From Hahellaceae bacterium (GTDB lineage Bacteria; Pseudomonadota; Gammaproteobacteria; Pseudomonadales; Oleiphilaceae): a DNA stretch of 64,000 bases. The notes under the pieces were generated by a model, which searched no databases, was not told the origin of the DNA, and was given only the letters and a program-made list of their open reading frames with translations. Made by a program: the position numbers and the translations under genes. The stretch lies in contig JACKOB010000008.1 of NCBI GenBank assembly GCA_024234575.1, positions 84,776-148,775 on the forward strand. The letters are read 5' to 3'. Below are positions 39,075 to 48,607 of the stretch, one piece after another (position 1 is the stretch's first letter; the number at the start of each line of letters is the position of its first letter).

Positions 39075-39380
39075 ATGTCGATAAGCACCAGTTTGTCTGC
39101 AGATGGTAGTGTGTTAACAATTAAGATTCAGGGGCGCTTTGATTTCAGTTCCCACCAAGAGTTTCGTGATGCTTACGAGGCAAACGAAGATGGCGTAAAA
39201 GAGTATGTGATTGACATGACTGAGGCAACTTACCTTGATAGTTCTGCTTTGGGTATGTTGCTGCTGTTGCGCGATTTTGCCGGTGGGGACAATGCCAAGG
39301 TCGCAATCACAAATTGTAATCATGATGTGAAGAAAATTCTCACCATCTCTAATTTTGAGCAGCTTTTCGAAATCAAATAG
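39075..39380 (+). CDS. hsbA: HsbA-like STAS anti-sigma-factor antagonist
   Basis: 101 residues, single STAS domain with the normal phospho-Ser region YLDSSALGML (about 55-64). In P. aeruginosa HsbA is phosphorylated by HsbR and, depending on its state, binds the anti-sigma factor FlgM or a diguanylate cyclase, linking motility and biofilm. The hsbA-hsbR-hptB order just before fliK matches P. putida. Dedicated ~120-bp leader. Confidence 0.8.
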   Translation: MSISTSLSADGSVLTIKIQGRFDFSSHQEFRDAYEANEDGVKEYVIDMTEATYLDSSALGMLLLLRDFAGGDNAKVAITNCNHDVKKILTISNFEQLFEIK

Positions 39381-39390
39381 CGCGAATGTT

Positions 39391-39408
39391 TGGGGTGTCG
39401 TTACCCCA
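39391..39408 (+). terminator. Weak hairpin after hsbA
   Basis: Stem TGGGGT / ACCCCA with a 6-nt loop followed by only a short T-tract. Could be an attenuator that lowers hsbR expression relative to hsbA. Confidence 0.35.
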
Positions 39409-39586
39409 TTTAACTTGTCTGCATTTCACCAGGGCTTTAGGACCTGGTTGTAGTGCAGTATTATGTGTCTTGGTGTCATAAGTCCAAGAGCCATTGACGC
39501 GATCTGTTTCTTGTTTTTTTTGCGTAACTGGCTGACATTACGGCTAAGGTTAACCGTCTGTTTTTAACAAGGCTTGGGTTCCTGAA

Positions 39587-41296
39587 ATGCAACAGCAAGA
39601 AGCACTAAAAATCCTGATTGCCGATGACAATGACTCTGACAGGATGATTTTGCAGACGATCGTCCGACGCCAAGGGCACCATGTTATTACAGCGGTTGAT
39701 GGTCAGGATGCCGTCGAGCTGTTTATTAAAGAATCTCCTCAAATTGTTCTTCTCGATGCGCTAATGCCACGTAAAGATGGGTTTGAGGCCGCTAAAGAGA
39801 TAAAAGAGCTCGCCGGTGAAGAGCTTGTACCCATCATTTTTTTGACCTCCCTGACAGATGCCGAATCTCTGGTGAAGTGCCTGGACGCGGGAGGAGATGA
39901 TTTTCTCTCAAAACCTTACAACCGCATCATACTGCAAGCAAAAATAAATGCGTTTAATCGTATGCGTTTGATGCACCAGACTTTGCAAGAACAGCGTGAT
40001 CAGATTGCTGAAAATAACGAGCACCTGCTGCAAGAGCAGGAAGTTGCCAAGACAGTTTTCGACAATGTGGCGCACATGGGGTGCATGCATGCGAAAAACA
40101 TAAAACACCTGCTATCGCCTCTGTCTGTTTTCAATGGAGATGTCCTGCTAGCTTGCCAAAAGCCATCCGGTAGTATGCATGTACTTTTGGGAGATTTTAC
40201 CGGGCATGGTTTGCCTGCAGCCATCGGCGCGATGCCGTTGGCGGAAATATTTTACGGCATGTCGAACAAAGGGTTCGCCATGACTGATGTGCTACGGGAA
40301 ATGAATCAAAAGCTGAAGCAAATTTTGCCAACCGGCTTTTTTTGTTGTGCCTGTATGATCGATATAGATTTTAACGCCGATGAAATGCAAGTTTGGATTG
40401 GTGGATTGCCGGACTGTTTGTTGGTACGAAATAACGGTGAAGTAGTTAAGGTGAAGTCTAACCATTTGCCCTTAGGTGTACTTGCGAGCGAGCGCTTTGG
40501 CGTGGAAACCTATAAATTTGATATGAGTTCTGGTGACCGGTTTTATATGTGGTCTGATGGCATTATCGAGTCTCGTAACGTTGAAGGCGAGATGTTTGGT
40601 GAAGAGCGGCTAAACGCGGTTGTTCAAGGTTGTAAAAATCGTGACCGGTTATTTTCAGCAATTCATCAAGGAGTGGTTAGTTTTATAGGTGAGGGCGAGC
40701 GGGATGACGATCTGACGATGGTTGAAGTTCAGATGATGCCGCAAAATGAGTTAGGCCTGGATGAAGCGCATTTAAGTGCTTCTGCGCTGGTTGGCCCGAA
40801 AGACTGGTCATTTTGTTACGAGTTACGTGGCCAGACGCTGAAAGAGTTTAACCCGTTGCCTCTGATGCTGCACATGACGATGGAGGTGCCGGGGCTTCGG
40901 CCACATAGTGGTTCGATCTACACCGTATTTGCTGAGCTGTTTTCCAATGCGTTAGAGCATGGTGTGATGGGGCTTGACTCCAGTTTGAAAAGAAGCCCAG
41001 AAGGTTTCGCCCGTTACTACGCTGAGCGAGCAGCAAAACTTGATAAGCTCGATAAAGATTGGGTCAGGTTTTATTTGGATCACAAACCCGAGGGTGTAGG
41101 GGGGGTTATCACCATCCGCATTGAAGATAGTGGTCCGGGATTTGATCATACGATTTATGCACGAAAGAAACTGGCTGATAATGACGGCTATAGTGGCCGT
41201 GGGATACCGTTGTTAATGACCATGTGTAAGAACGTTGCCTTTAACGATTCTGGCAATTCGGTGTCTGCCGAATACCATTGGCACCCAGAAAATTAA
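39587..41296 (+). CDS. hsbR: HsbR-like response regulator with PP2C phosphatase and kinase domains
   Basis: 569 residues. N-terminal receiver with phospho-acceptor Asp57 (VLLDALMPRKDG), a coiled-coil linker (about 125-160), a SpoIIE/PP2C phosphatase domain (about 165-390; GDFTGHGLPAA and the D-D pair ERDDDLT), and a C-terminal HATPase/anti-sigma kinase-type domain (FSNALEHGV, IEDSGPGFD). This is the HsbR layout: a switch that both phosphorylates and dephosphorylates HsbA under control of HptB. Confidence 0.88.
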   Translation: MQQQEALKILIADDNDSDRMILQTIVRRQGHHVITAVDGQDAVELFIKESPQIVLLDALMPRKDGFEAAKEIKELAGEELVPIIFLTSLTDAESLVKCLDAGGDDFLSKPYNRIILQAKINAFNRMRLMHQTLQEQRDQIAENNEHLLQEQEVAKTVFDNVAHMGCMHAKNIKHLLSPLSVFNGDVLLACQKPSGSMHVLLGDFTGHGLPAAIGAMPLAEIFYGMSNKGFAMTDVLREMNQKLKQILPTGFFCCACMIDIDFNADEMQVWIGGLPDCLLVRNNGEVVKVKSNHLPLGVLASERFGVETYKFDMSSGDRFYMWSDGIIESRNVEGEMFGEERLNAVVQGCKNRDRLFSAIHQGVVSFIGEGERDDDLTMVEVQMMPQNELGLDEAHLSASALVGPKDWSFCYELRGQTLKEFNPLPLMLHMTMEVPGLRPHSGSIYTVFAELFSNALEHGVMGLDSSLKRSPEGFARYYAERAAKLDKLDKDWVRFYLDHKPEGVGGVITIRIEDSGPGFDHTIYARKKLADNDGYSGRGIPLLMTMCKNVAFNDSGNSVSAEYHWHPEN

Positions 41297-41323
41297 TGCG
41301 AATGGTTTGTTTGAGGAGTAGCT

Positions 41324-41674
41324 ATGGATAAGTCGGAACACCTAAATCTATCTGCAATAGCCGAGCTGCGCGAGGTTATGGAAGAAGACTTTAATTTTTT
41401 AATTGAAACATTTTTACAAGATTCAGAAGAGAGGATTACGCAGCTGAAAGCTGCATTTGCCGCGGCAGATGCCGTTGAATTTGGTAGAGCGGGCCATAGC
41501 TTTAAAGGTAGTTGCACCAATATCGGCTTGCCTCGATTGGCGGAGATGTGTCTTGTGGCAGAAAAAACTGGCAAACACGGTGATTTGTCTCGTGGAGCAC
41601 AGATGATCGAAAATATTGAAGCAGAGTTTCACATTGCCAGCCAACTGCTGGAGAAGGAGATTTCTGGCGATTAA
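41324..41674 (+). CDS. hptB: HptB-like histidine phosphotransfer protein
   Basis: 116 residues, single Hpt four-helix bundle with phospho-His58 in RAGHSFKGSC. In Pseudomonas HptB takes phosphate from hybrid kinases and passes it to HsbR. 27 bp after hsbR, so co-transcribed. The hybrid kinases that would feed it are not in the window. Confidence 0.85.
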   Translation: MDKSEHLNLSAIAELREVMEEDFNFLIETFLQDSEERITQLKAAFAAADAVEFGRAGHSFKGSCTNIGLPRLAEMCLVAEKTGKHGDLSRGAQMIENIEAEFHIASQLLEKEISGD

Positions 41675-41762
41675 GTGTTTCTCCTCTATTGATGTGTCTT
41701 ATCGTGGTTTTGTTATACGTTTGTTGAATTCCCCCTTCACTTTGTAATTATGTCTTAATATT

Positions 41763-41778
41763 TGGTCTAAATTTTGCT
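41763..41778 (+). promoter_or_regulatory. Sigma-54 promoter for fliK
   Basis: TGGTCTAAATTTTGCT, with -24 GG and -12 GC correctly spaced; 62 bp before the fliK ATG in a 166-bp intergenic region. Confidence 0.65.
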
Positions 41779-41840
41779 TGTATCATGCAAAGGGTGATTT
41801 TTTGCCGTCTGGACTAAGTAAATATTGAGGCGTATGCACT

Positions 41841-43562
41841 ATGAATAAATTGGCGCTGGGATTGGATATCTCGACTCATTCGGGAAAATTGTCTGAGAAA
41901 ATCAAGGTGACATCCGATATTGCTTCTATTGGTCGTGACGTAGAAAGCTTTTCAAGCATTCTCGCCAGACAAACGGAACGGCCAGAACCCAGATCCGAAA
42001 GAAATCCACCACGCACCCGCCCCGAGCCTGCTGAAAGGCGTCAGGTGTCCGAGCGAAAAGAGCGACCAGAGCCCGAGTCTGCAGCAGGTAAATCTCGTAC
42101 GGATACTGCGAAGAACTCGGTTGAGCGTGGTGAGCAGCAGACTAGGGAGAGAGCCAATGCGACAGTGGATCGTCGAGATGAGCAGCCGCCGCGTAAAGAA
42201 GTTTCCCGCCCTGCAACGGTAGAAAATGGCAAGCCGCCTGCAAGTCGTGGAGAAGAAGTTAAAGGGGAAGAAGTTGTTGATGAAGAAGTATCAGCGGATG
42301 CTGGTTTATCCACCCCGCTGGCTGTTACGACCGAGGAGGAAATGACGCCTGAAGCGCTTACGACGGTGTTGGATATTTCTCTGGTGATTAGCGATAGCAG
42401 CATAGAAAGCAATCTTAACGATGAAGTGTATGGTGGCGAAGTGTTGTCCGCTTCGGGTGAGCTAGGCGGCGAAACGTTGCCGATGGAAGGTGTTGCGCAG
42501 TCCCAGGTTGCCGCTGGGCCAATTGTGTCGTTAGACTTGTCCGAAAAAACTGATGTACTTGACGATGAGGTGCCTGCTGAAAGTGAGCTGCCAGATCTTG
42601 CGACGATCAATACGCAAGATGAGGGAAATAGGGCAGTGGTTGGCGCAGCTGTTCAGGACGTAAACGTAGATACTGCTGAATCTGGCAAGCCATCTGATAT
42701 CACGCAAGGTGAGGTTGCGGTTGCCGCCGTTGCTACTGCGCCGCAGGCAAGTGCCCTGGCAGAAGCTGGTGAGTTTGCCGAGGATGATTTTAAGCCGACG
42801 CGGCCTGCTCATTTGGAAATGAAATCATTTGCGGCCAATGGGGCGGCAGCGAATACAGCGATGGCAGCGGAGGGTGAGTCTGGCGCATCAACGGGCAACA
42901 ATGGTGATCAGTCAGGAAAAAATGCATTGCTGATGAGAGGGATGGAAAACGCCGCCCTGAAGCAGGCAGCACTTGCAGACCGTGGCGCTGGCGCAGAGAA
43001 ATTCGGTACTTTGCTGTCGCAGCAATTAGAAGGCATAGATGCCAGGATTACGCAATCACCGGTTGATGGACGGGTGTCGATGAGTCAGTTGCGTGAGGTT
43101 CCGGGTTTGCGCACCTACACCACTTCTTTGCCGACGCCAATGAATAATGCGCAGTGGGGAGAAGACTTTTCTAGCAAGGTATCCTGGCTGGCGAATCAGA
43201 AGATCCAGTTTGCGGAAATACATGTTAATCCCGCTGATTTAGGGCCGATTGAAATTAAAATTCACATGCAGAATGATCAGGCAAATATTGTCATGAACAG
43301 TCAGCATGCTTCAGTGCGTGACCTGCTTGAACTAAATGGCCATCGGTTGCGAGACATGATGGAGAGTTCCGGGGTTGGTTTGGGACAGCTGGATGTGTCA
43401 GATCAGTCAGCCCAGCAGGAAAGGCAATCCAAAGAGAGTGGTGAACACGCTAATGTGGCCGGCAAGCAAAATGATGAAGAGCAGGGGCAGGTTGATGCTG
43501 ACAAGCTGGTCACTCAAAGCATGCGCCTAGGACCGGTTAATCTGGTCGATTATTACGCGTAG
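41841..43562 (+). CDS. fliK: Flagellar hook-length control protein FliK
   Basis: 573 residues. Molecular ruler secreted during hook growth; it switches FlhB specificity. N-terminal two-thirds is acidic, repetitive and disordered, typical of FliK. The C-terminal hook-length domain (about 430-540) has the diagnostic AEIHVNPADLGPIEIKI and VRDLLELNGHRLRDMM segments. Starts ATG behind a sigma-54 element. Confidence 0.92.
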   Translation: MNKLALGLDISTHSGKLSEKIKVTSDIASIGRDVESFSSILARQTERPEPRSERNPPRTRPEPAERRQVSERKERPEPESAAGKSRTDTAKNSVERGEQQTRERANATVDRRDEQPPRKEVSRPATVENGKPPASRGEEVKGEEVVDEEVSADAGLSTPLAVTTEEEMTPEALTTVLDISLVISDSSIESNLNDEVYGGEVLSASGELGGETLPMEGVAQSQVAAGPIVSLDLSEKTDVLDDEVPAESELPDLATINTQDEGNRAVVGAAVQDVNVDTAESGKPSDITQGEVAVAAVATAPQASALAEAGEFAEDDFKPTRPAHLEMKSFAANGAAANTAMAAEGESGASTGNNGDQSGKNALLMRGMENAALKQAALADRGAGAEKFGTLLSQQLEGIDARITQSPVDGRVSMSQLREVPGLRTYTTSLPTPMNNAQWGEDFSSKVSWLANQKIQFAEIHVNPADLGPIEIKIHMQNDQANIVMNSQHASVRDLLELNGHRLRDMMESSGVGLGQLDVSDQSAQQERQSKESGEHANVAGKQNDEEQGQVDADKLVTQSMRLGPVNLVDYYA

Positions 43563-43931
43563 CCGCAGCTACTCTGTCACGCAGGGAGAGCGCTATAGTC
43601 CTGGCGCTCTGTCTGGTGATTATCATTGGCTGCCTCACGCCGTTCTTTCCTGCCTTCCGATGTTTTATCCGATCACCACAGTGCTTCACTGTGGATGCTT
43701 TAAGCTTGCCAATCCTGCCTTTTGGGGGCATGTCATTATTAATGACGCTTTAATTCACCTTGCTGGTAATAATATTTGGCTCCTTTGCTACACTTAGCGA
43801 AGCTATCTCTAAAAGTGTGTTTTAAGAGATAGCGATAATTAATTGAAAAATTTATGATTTATGTGTGGCATTAGTTTTGCTTTAATTAACGCCATAAGGT
43901 TGAAACCTGGATAAAGTGACGGGAATTTGGC
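43563..43931. other. Intergenic region fliK-fliL with two hairpins
   Basis: 369 bp, no supported gene. It holds a perfect 8-bp hairpin CCACAGTG / CACTGTGG (43676-43694), a longer imperfect hairpin (43802-43833, 9-bp stem GCTATCTCT / AGAGATAGC extended by A4/T4), and the fliL sigma-54 promoter. Neither hairpin has a strong T-run. Confidence 0.6.
43866..43881 (+). promoter_or_regulatory. Sigma-54 promoter for fliL
   Basis: TGGCATTAGTTTTGCT, close to consensus in both elements, 51 bp before fliL. A weaker FleQ-like sequence CTGGATAAAGTGAC (9 of 13) follows at 43907-43920. Confidence 0.75.
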
Positions 43932-44441
43932 ATGGCAGAAAAAAAAGTCGAAGAGGCACCTGCAGAAGAAGGCGGTAAGTCGAACAAGAAAATGCTCATC
44001 ATTATTGTTATCGTCGTGATTCTAACAATCGCGGTGTCGGTGGGCGCTACTTTCTTTTTGCTCGGTGACAAAGAAGAAGGGGCAGAGTCTGCGCCTGCAG
44101 AAGTAGCAGAGCCGGTAAAATTGCCAGCCCTGTATTATGAAGTGAAGCCACCTTTTATTGTCGCGATGAATGTGGACGGCAAACAGCGTTACATGCAGAT
44201 TTATGCATCGGTCATGGCCCGTGATCAAGCGGCGCTGGATACGCTTGATATGCATATGCCTCTGATTCGAAACAAGATGATAATGTTATATAGTAGCCAG
44301 GATTTTGAAGCAGTGCAGACACTGGAAGGAAAAGAACAGCTAAGACTGAAATCGAAGGAAATCATCCAGGAGGTTCTGGCCCAGGAGGCAGAAGGAACCG
44401 AAATTGAACAAGTGCTGTTTACCAATTTTGTAATGCAGTAA
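43932..44441 (+). CDS. fliL: Flagellar basal body protein FliL
   Basis: 169 residues. Single N-terminal membrane anchor (about 21-43) and a periplasmic FliL domain; supports stator function. The YYEVKPPFIVAMN block (about 71-83) is typical. First gene of the fliLMNOPQR-flhB run behind its own sigma-54 promoter. Confidence 0.95.
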   Translation: MAEKKVEEAPAEEGGKSNKKMLIIIVIVVILTIAVSVGATFFLLGDKEEGAESAPAEVAEPVKLPALYYEVKPPFIVAMNVDGKQRYMQIYASVMARDQAALDTLDMHMPLIRNKMIMLYSSQDFEAVQTLEGKEQLRLKSKEIIQEVLAQEAEGTEIEQVLFTNFVMQ

Positions 44442-44525
44442 ACGAATAGATTTAACAATGATCGGACGTTTCGCTAAGTTAAAATTCTGCGGAGCATCTT
44501 TGAGTCCAACATAGAGAAGACTGGC

Positions 44526-45530
44526 GTGCAAGATTTACTGTCCCAAGATGAAATTGATGCGCTCCTCCACGGAGTCGATGATGGTGATGTCGACACCGAA
44601 GATGAGGTAGACGAGACGGGGGTCCGCTCCTATGACCTTGCAAGCCAGGACCGAATCGTTCGTGGGAGAATGCCCACCCTCGAAATGATCAACGAGCGCT
44701 TCGCCCGTTATACACGTATTAGTTTGTTTAATTTACTTCGTCGTAATGCGGATGTGGCCACTGGCGGTGTCCAGATCCTCAAGTTTGGCGAGTATATTCA
44801 TACGCTCTATGTTCCCACCAGTCTTAACCTGGTTAAGATCAGGCCCTTGAGGGGTACCAGCCTTTTTATTCTCGATGCCAAACTGGTGTTTAAGCTGGTA
44901 GATAACTTTTTTGGTGGTGATGGGCGTCATGCCAAGATCGAAGGCCGTGAATTTACACCTACTGAAATACGCATTGTGCAAATGGTGTTAGGGCAGGTTT
45001 TCGTTGATATGAAAGAAGCCTGGAATGCGGTGATGAAGGTGGATTTCGAGTACGTCAACTCGGAAGTAAACCCGGCGATGGCAAATATTGTCAGCCCCAG
45101 CGAGGTGGTGGTGGTAAGCACCTTCCACATCGAACTTGATGGTGGCGGTGGAGACATGCATATGGCCATTCCCTACTCAATGATAGAGCCGGTGCGTGAA
45201 GTGCTCGATGCCGGTGTCCAAAGTGACGTGGATGATGTCGATGAACGTTGGATTACCGCTTTGCAGAACGACATTATGGATGCCAGGGTGCCGATTAACT
45301 CTGTCGTGGCCCGGCGTAAAATTTCTTTGCGGGATATATCGAAACTCAAAGCGGGAGACATCATTCCTATTGAGGTGCCTGAGATATTGACGGTATCTGC
45401 CAATAACGTGCCTGTGTTCAGGGCTAAACTTGGCAGCATGAATGGAAACCTGGCTTATCGTGTGGTTGAAAAAGTAAATCGCCAGTTAGGTCAACCGACA
45501 AATAAGGTGGAAACAAATGGCAGACGATAA
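44526..45530 (+). CDS. fliM: Flagellar motor switch protein FliM
   Basis: 334 residues. C-ring subunit that receives phospho-CheY. N-terminal LLSQDEIDALL (residues 4-14) is the CheY-binding peptide; the CheC-like middle domain and C-terminal SpoA domain follow. GTG start. Overlaps fliN by 14 bp. Confidence 0.97.
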   Translation: MQDLLSQDEIDALLHGVDDGDVDTEDEVDETGVRSYDLASQDRIVRGRMPTLEMINERFARYTRISLFNLLRRNADVATGGVQILKFGEYIHTLYVPTSLNLVKIRPLRGTSLFILDAKLVFKLVDNFFGGDGRHAKIEGREFTPTEIRIVQMVLGQVFVDMKEAWNAVMKVDFEYVNSEVNPAMANIVSPSEVVVVSTFHIELDGGGGDMHMAIPYSMIEPVREVLDAGVQSDVDDVDERWITALQNDIMDARVPINSVVARRKISLRDISKLKAGDIIPIEVPEILTVSANNVPVFRAKLGSMNGNLAYRVVEKVNRQLGQPTNKVETNGRR

Positions 45531-45999
45531 ATCGCCAGGTGATGGCGAAATGAGCGATGACGAGAAGTTAGCGGCAGAGTGGGCGGCTGCTATGGGAGAG
45601 TCTGGAGATGGCGGCGGGGATGCCGAAGACGAGTGGGCTGCGGCGATGGCCGAGGCGGGTGCCGCCGAAGAAGATAACGCTAAAGCAGCACCATTAGAAA
45701 GTTTTGACGGCAAAGCTGCCCCGGCGATGGGAACATTTGCACCAGATCTTGATGTAATTCTTGATATTCCGGTCACTATTTCTATGGAAGTCGGGAATAC
45801 GCAGATCGCGATTCGTAACTTGCTGCAGCTCAATCAAGGTTCTGTAATCGAGCTGGACCGACTGGCGGGTGAGCCGCTGGATGTGTTAGTGAACGGCACG
45901 TTGATTGCCCATGGTGAAGTGGTGATGGTCAATGAAAAGTTTGGTATTCGTTTAACGGACGTTATTAGTCCATCAGAGCGAATTAAAAAGCTGCGCTAA
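45517..45999 (+). CDS. fliN: Flagellar motor switch protein FliN
   Basis: 160 residues: an acidic, Ala-rich N-terminal extension (about 1-80) and the C-terminal SpoA domain (DIPVTISMEVGNTQIAIRNLL..). Builds the bottom of the C-ring and docks FliH for export. Overlaps the fliM end. Confidence 0.96.
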   Translation: MADDKSPGDGEMSDDEKLAAEWAAAMGESGDGGGDAEDEWAAAMAEAGAAEEDNAKAAPLESFDGKAAPAMGTFAPDLDVILDIPVTISMEVGNTQIAIRNLLQLNQGSVIELDRLAGEPLDVLVNGTLIAHGEVVMVNEKFGIRLTDVISPSERIKKLR

Positions 46000-46069
46000 G
46001 ACCTGCGTTTAGTTAATTGGTGGGTAAATAGCATCGCAGCGCTTGTTCCAATGAGAAAACATTGCCCGC

Positions 46070-46705
46070 ATGATGACAGTAATAAAAAATAACAACAATC
46101 CAAGCGCTCAACTGCCGGCTCAGGTCTCTGTTCTGACGTGGGCCATACTTATCGTTTTGCTGGTGATCACGACACATGCAGCGGCAGCAACCACTTCTGA
46201 TAGCAGCGAGAGTCTGCCTGTCTCAGCGCCGACCGCCAGTACAGATGCTGCGCAGGTGCCAGGTGAGCCAAAAGAGGTGACGGTTACTCAAGAGACAGAA
46301 GTGCTATCAGTGCCGGAGACAGCTGAAAAGAAAAGTACCGTACCGGTGAGTTCTATCTTTGCAGAAAAAGATACCCCAAGTTCAGCGACATCGTTACTGA
46401 GTATGGTGCTCGGTCTTTTATTTGTGATCACCCTGATTGTAGTGGTGGCCTGGGGTGTGCGGCGTTTTTCCACACTGCACGCGTCTGGGGGTAAGCATAT
46501 TAAAGTGCTTTCGGCCACGATGATTGGTGCCAGAGAAAGACTGGCGCTGGTTGAGGTAGGAGACAAGCGCATTCTTATCGGTGTTACGCCTCAGCAAATC
46601 AATACGTTGCATGTTTTCGCTAAAGAAGATATTCCCGACGAACGCGAGACCTCCGATTTTGCCCGCAAGCTGCAGGAAATAATGAAAAAAGGGAAGGTGC
46701 AGTAA
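46070..46705 (+). CDS. fliO: Flagellar biosynthesis protein FliO
   Basis: 211 residues. Assists assembly of the FliP pore. N-terminal hydrophobic signal-like segment (about 21-43), a second membrane helix near 107-132 ([21 protein letters not shown] region) and a cytosolic domain with the FliO pattern [21 protein letters not shown]. Its stop overlaps the fliP start by one base. Confidence 0.92.
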   Translation: MMTVIKNNNNPSAQLPAQVSVLTWAILIVLLVITTHAAAATTSDSSESLPVSAPTASTDAAQVPGEPKEVTVTQETEVLSVPETAEKKSTVPVSSIFAEKDTPSSATSLLSMVLGLLFVITLIVVVAWGVRRFSTLHASGGKHIKVLSATMIGARERLALVEVGDKRILIGVTPQQINTLHVFAKEDIPDERETSDFARKLQEIMKKGKVQ

Positions 46706-47481
46706 TGTCTGTTTTGCAGAGAGTTAGCGTCCATCACCGGCGTAAAATTGCGAAAGCCTTGTTGGCAGCACTTTGTTTGATGGCACTACCTGTTTTGGCA
46801 GACCCTGCTGGCATTCCTGCCTTAACACTTGTTACTAATGAAGATGGTTCGCAGCAATATACCGTAACCCTGCAAGTGCTGGGCTTGATGACAGCCCTGA
46901 CATTGTTACCGGCCTTCTTAATGATGATGACCTGCTTTACTCGCATCATGGTGGTTTTCGCCATACTCAGGCAGGCCATGGGGCTGCAGGGAACGCCAAG
47001 TAACCAGATTATTATGGGGCTGACCCTGTTTCTCACCATATTTATTATGACGCCGGTGTTTGAAGAGGCAAATCGGCTGGGTGTTCAGCCCTATTTAAAT
47101 GAAGAAATTCCAACGCTCGAAGCGGTGGAGCGGGCGAGCCAGCCATTTAGACAGTTTATGCTGGCGCAAACCCGCGAGGATGATCTGGCATTATTTGTCC
47201 GTTTATCCGGGCGCGAGTTCGACTCCCCTGAAACCGTATCATTTTGGGTATTGATGCCAGCATTTGTTACCAGTGAGCTTAAAACCGCCTTTCAGATGGG
47301 GTTTATGCTGTTCGTACCTTTTTTGATTATCGATATGGTGGTCGCCAGCGTCTTGATGGCAATGGGTATGATGATGCTGTCGCCTATGATTATTTCGTTG
47401 CCCTTTAAAATCATGCTCTTTGTGCTGGTAGATGGCTGGTTGCTGGTGATTGGCACACTTGCTGCCAGCTTTGGTATGTAA
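46705..47481 (+). CDS. fliP: Flagellar export gate protein FliP
   Basis: 258 residues. Pore subunit of the type III export gate. N-terminal cleavable signal peptide ending near VLA-DP (residue ~32) as in FliP, then four membrane segments with [20 protein letters not shown] (family signature) and the conserved Px[20 protein letters not shown] block. Confidence 0.97.
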   Translation: MSVLQRVSVHHRRKIAKALLAALCLMALPVLADPAGIPALTLVTNEDGSQQYTVTLQVLGLMTALTLLPAFLMMMTCFTRIMVVFAILRQAMGLQGTPSNQIIMGLTLFLTIFIMTPVFEEANRLGVQPYLNEEIPTLEAVERASQPFRQFMLAQTREDDLALFVRLSGREFDSPETVSFWVLMPAFVTSELKTAFQMGFMLFVPFLIIDMVVASVLMAMGMMMLSPMIISLPFKIMLFVLVDGWLLVIGTLAASFGM

Positions 47482-47509
47482 CCTAAACACTTAGTAGCGG
47501 GAGAAACCT

Positions 47510-47779
47510 ATGTCGGCTCAGGTCATGATGGATGTAATGCGGGAAGGGCTCTTCCTGATTGTCCTGCTGGTAACCATCATTATCATGCCCAGTCTGATCG
47601 TTGGTTTGATCGTATCGGTTTTCCAGGCAGCAACACAGATTAACGAGCAAACATTAAGCTTTTTACCCCGCTTACTTATCACGATGACGCTGTTGATTGT
47701 CGCAGGCCCCTGGATTATGCAGAAGCTGGTTGATCACATGACGCAGCTGGTCATGGATATTCCGATGTTAATTGGTTAA
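47510..47779 (+). CDS. fliQ: Flagellar export gate protein FliQ
   Basis: 89 residues, two membrane helices joined by the FQAATQINEQTLSFLPR loop typical of FliQ. Part of the FliPQR pore complex. 28 bp after fliP and 5 bp before fliR. Confidence 0.97.
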   Translation: MSAQVMMDVMREGLFLIVLLVTIIIMPSLIVGLIVSVFQAATQINEQTLSFLPRLLITMTLLIVAGPWIMQKLVDHMTQLVMDIPMLIG

Positions 47780-47784
47780 GCAAC

Positions 47785-48564
47785 GTGTTGCCTGTATTAA
47801 CCGATGCCGAGATAGGTGCCTGGATTGGCTCGTACCTTTGGCCGTTGTTTCGTGTTGCCAGTTTTTTTATGTCCATACCGTTTATCGGTACGCAGCTTGT
47901 ACCGATGCGTGTTCGTCTGGGCCTGGCGCTGCTGGTTACCATGACCATCCTGCCTTCTGTAGGTACGGTGCCGCAGATTGATGCGCTGTCACTGCATTCT
48001 CTTTTTGTTATTTTTCAGCAGGTATTAATCGGCGCTTCCCTCGCGTTTATGCTGACAATGATGGTGCAGCTATTCGTTGTGGCGGGGCAAATAGTGGCTA
48101 TGCAAATGGGCTTGGGGTTCGCGCAAATGGTTGACCCGACCAACGGTGTATCCGTGCCTGTGCTGGCGCAGTTTTATTTGATTAGCGTTACTCTGGCATT
48201 TTTGTCGCTTAATGGTCACTTGGTCATGATCGAAATTATTGTCAACAGCTTTACCGTCTGGCCAATCACCACAACCATGATACCCGCAGAAGTATTGTGG
48301 GAAATGATCGTCAGAATATCCTGGCTGTTTGAAGGCGCGTTATTAATGGCGTTGCCTATTGTTATGTCCGTGTTTATCGTGAATATTTCGTTTGGCGTCA
48401 TGACACGGGCAGCACCGCAAATGAACATTTTTTCACTAGGTTTTCCGATAGGCTTAATCTTTGGTTTAATTGTTGTGTGGGTAACGTTCCCATCCTTTTT
48501 GCCGTTTTTTCAAAGTATTGTTGAAGACACATTTATTTTTATCAACGGGCTGCAGGGTCTTTAG
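47785..48564 (+). CDS. fliR: Flagellar export gate protein FliR
   Basis: 259 residues, six membrane segments, with the family R-V-x-S-F-F-M-S-x-P-F-I start region and MGLGFAQMVDPTNGVSVPVLAQF block (about 113-135 region). GTG start five bases after the fliQ stop; an adjacent TTG is also possible. Completes the FliPQR pore. Confidence 0.95.
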   Translation: MLPVLTDAEIGAWIGSYLWPLFRVASFFMSIPFIGTQLVPMRVRLGLALLVTMTILPSVGTVPQIDALSLHSLFVIFQQVLIGASLAFMLTMMVQLFVVAGQIVAMQMGLGFAQMVDPTNGVSVPVLAQFYLISVTLAFLSLNGHLVMIEIIVNSFTVWPITTTMIPAEVLWEMIVRISWLFEGALLMALPIVMSVFIVNISFGVMTRAAPQMNIFSLGFPIGLIFGLIVVWVTFPSFLPFFQSIVEDTFIFINGLQGL

Positions 48565-48607
48565 GTCTTGTGGTGGTGACTAACAGTTAACAGGTAGCAG
48601 GCCAACC

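Noticed and set aside
43676..43694. CCACAGTG/CACTGTGG hairpin as the fliK terminator
   Set aside because: The stem is perfect but no T-run follows, so it was left as an unassigned hairpin in the intergenic note.
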